A stretch of 6,758 nucleotides of DNA, from contig JARRLC010000136.1 in the NCBI GenBank assembly GCA_037387425.1, forward strand, positions 1 through 6,758, read 5' to 3'. Position numbers and translations under genes: made by a program. The notes under the pieces were generated by a model. It searched no databases, had not been told where the DNA came from, and saw nothing but the letters and a program-made list of their open reading frames with translations. Source of the DNA: JARRLC01 sp037387425 (GTDB lineage: Bacteria; Pseudomonadota; Alphaproteobacteria; Rhizobiales; Rhodomicrobiaceae). Of the stretch, positions 5,743 to 6,758 are shown piece by piece; within the stretch, counting starts at the first letter, position 1; every line of letters starts with the position of its first letter.

Positions 5743-6381
5743 TTAAAGCTCGTGCGAACGGCTAACCGCCAGCGGATCCGAAGGCTGGAAATCGCCCAGA
5801 TAACGCGCCGTGGAAGCAATTTTCGTGTGCCCAAGCAGTACCCGCACAGCTTCCAGGTTCCCCGTTTCACTGACAATATGCACGGCGCGAGTCCGCCGCA
5901 GTGATTCGGTGCCGTAATCGGTCGGATCGATCCCAATGCCTTGCGTCCAGGCCTTCACTAAGCGGCTGAGTTGCCGAGGTGTGACGGCTTTTGCGGTCCG
6001 GCTGCGTCCGGTAAACAGAAAATCGCCCTGCTTTTTGCCTGATTTGGCGATCCAGTTTTCCAGAATTTTGCGTGTTTCTTTGGAGAGCGTGCATTCCACG
6101 GTGCGGTCAGTACCAGCCATGGCCACTTCGACTGTGTCACGCATAACGCCATTACGGCGCTTTACATGCTTTACGGTCAGGCTCAGCAAGTCTGACGCAT
6201 GCAGCATCGTATCGATGGCGGTATTGAATAACGCCAGATCCCGCATGCCGCTATCACCGCGCTTGGTAAGCATTGTGCGAATACGTGTAACCTCACGCTT
6301 GGAATAAGCCGCGCGTGGTCCAACTTCTAGCCCTTTGTTCCAAGTGCTTCGTTTGCTCGGTTTTGGTTTTCTGGCGGCCAC
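5743..6381 (-). CDS. small tyrosine recombinase/integrase-like protein with altered catalytic residues
   Basis: This 212-residue protein is essentially a phage-integrase catalytic domain with only a short basic N-terminus (MAARKPKPSKRSTWNK), lacking a full core-binding domain. It resembles the roughly 200-residue integrases common in proteobacteria: RDLALFNTAIDTML near residue 47, YGTESLRRTRA near 156, and LLGHTKIASTARYLG near 182. Arg162, His185 and the nucleophile position Tyr194 are present. His61 stands where the first catalytic Arg is expected, Glu159 replaces the His of H-x2-R, and the hairpin Lys position reads Gly90. Start is GTG with AAGGAG 7 bases before it. It converges on the lipoprotein genes. 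It could be a decaying integrase or a DNA-binding protein derived from one. Confidence 0.85.
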   Translation of the reverse strand: MAARKPKPSKRSTWNKGLEVGPRAAYSKREVTRIRTMLTKRGDSGMRDLALFNTAIDTMLHASDLLSLTVKHVKRRNGVMRDTVEVAMAGTDRTVECTLSKETRKILENWIAKSGKKQGDFLFTGRSRTAKAVTPRQLSRLVKAWTQGIGIDPTDYGTESLRRTRAVHIVSETGNLEAVRVLLGHTKIASTARYLGDFQPSDPLAVSRSHEL

Positions 6382-6758
6382 GGTACCACTCCTTTGGCTT
6401 TACGCCAATATGTGACTATATTTAACTCTATATAGTGCCAGATATAACCAATAGTGGTGCTTAAATTTTTAAAATGAACACTCAGAATGTCACTAACGGC
6501 ATAAAAATATTCCAAATTGTATTTCAAAGACGGAAATATTGCAAGGAGCTGACCTAAATCTTGAAGATTTGAGTCTTTTTTACTTCTTTCTACCGTTGCA
6601 GTCTGGCGCATATGCCCATAAGGATAAGAGAGCGCCGTTTGTAAATGGCTCAAATCTAATGCTTCAGACACGTGTTTTTTACTGATGAGTTAAATTGAGC
6701 CAACACTTGTAACGGTCAGGTTTGATCCACTCGGCGTTTTACCTGTATGCTGACGGTA
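6382..6758. other. AT-rich 377-base region upstream of the recombinase
   Basis: No supported gene. Positions 6411-6560 are visibly richer in A and T than the rest of the window. Contents are the recombinase ribosome site (AAGGAG, complement of 6389-6394), a small hairpin TTGGC-TTTAC-GCCAA (6394-6408), an inverted repeat ACTATAT/ATATAGT (6415-6436), and a near-palindrome AAATCTT-G-AAGATTT (6556-6570). On the minus strand, 6327-6671 is open from a GTG without a ribosome site and overlaps the recombinase start in another frame; I do not call it a gene. Confidence 0.5.
6415..6436. promoter_or_regulatory. inverted repeat upstream of the recombinase, possible operator
   Basis: ACTATAT (6415-6421) and ATATAGT (6430-6436) are perfect 7-base arms around 8 bases. 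The element lies 34 bases upstream of the recombinase GTG in the AT-rich stretch where its promoter would be expected. It could bind the recombinase-like protein itself (autoregulation) or another dimeric regulator. Confidence 0.4.

Noticed and set aside
6327..6671. Minus-strand 114-codon frame beginning MSEALDLSHLQTALSYPYGH
   Set aside because: GTG start without a ribosome site, AT-rich composition, no domain recognised, and its end overlaps the recombinase start in another frame. It might be a gene remnant but cannot be supported.
6690..6758. Minus-strand open 22-codon C-terminal tail reaching the window edge (ends ...NLTVTSVGSI)
   Set aside because: Too short to tell from chance; no homology recognised and no terminator after it.
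1..6758. CRISPR arrays, rRNA, tRNA, insertion sequences
   Set aside because: No spaced repeats, no cloverleaf or rRNA-like sequence, and no transposase or terminal repeats were seen on either strand.

Overview
The window looks like a chromosomal stretch from an alphaproteobacterium, most plausibly of the Hyphomicrobiales (Rhizobiales) type. This rests on remembered protein resemblance: the alpha/beta hydrolase, the M20 dipeptidase, YajQ and the small integrase all read like proteins common in that order. No rRNA, tRNA or other taxonomic marker is present, so the placement is an inference. Start codons are unusually often not ATG: GTG, or TTG as the likeliest choice, for five of the seven main genes.

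Layout. Positions 1-124 (minus strand) hold the 5' end of a GFA/CENP-V-type zinc protein whose frame is broken by a one-base shift about 15 codons in. Divergent from it, an alpha/beta hydrolase (215-985, plus) converges on an M20 dipeptidase (1032-2441, minus). Upstream of the dipeptidase, on the same strand, is an NpdG-like NADP-dependent oxidoreductase (2587-3231, possibly longer) with an ambiguous N-terminus. A 375-base intergenic region follows, carrying a perfect 20-base palindrome. Next comes a plus-strand cluster: yajQ (3742-4227), then 9 bases later a lipoprotein with a Tat-like signal (4237-4935), and then a second lipoprotein (5068-5685). A small tyrosine recombinase (5743-6381, minus) converges on this cluster. 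The last 377 bases are AT-rich and hold no gene I can support.

How the genes may work together. The left half is ordinary housekeeping and accessory metabolism: peptide and ester hydrolysis plus a redox enzyme. The most interesting part is 3742-5685. A predicted nucleotide/c-di-GMP-binding protein is followed by two small lipoproteins that look paralogous. Each carries a Cys-Trp pair and, 84-88 residues later, a closing motif R-D-[IV]-x2-W-[LI]-x-G-x-S-x-C. I do not recognise a named family for them, and they could form an undescribed envelope module. The recombinase next to them appears to lack three residues normally needed for catalysis. It is therefore either decaying or has become a DNA-binding protein.

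There are one clear disruption (GFA), one possible one (npdG N-terminus) and one likely loss of catalytic residues (integrase). Either this is a region with gene decay or the assembly contains a few indel errors; the sequence alone cannot separate these.
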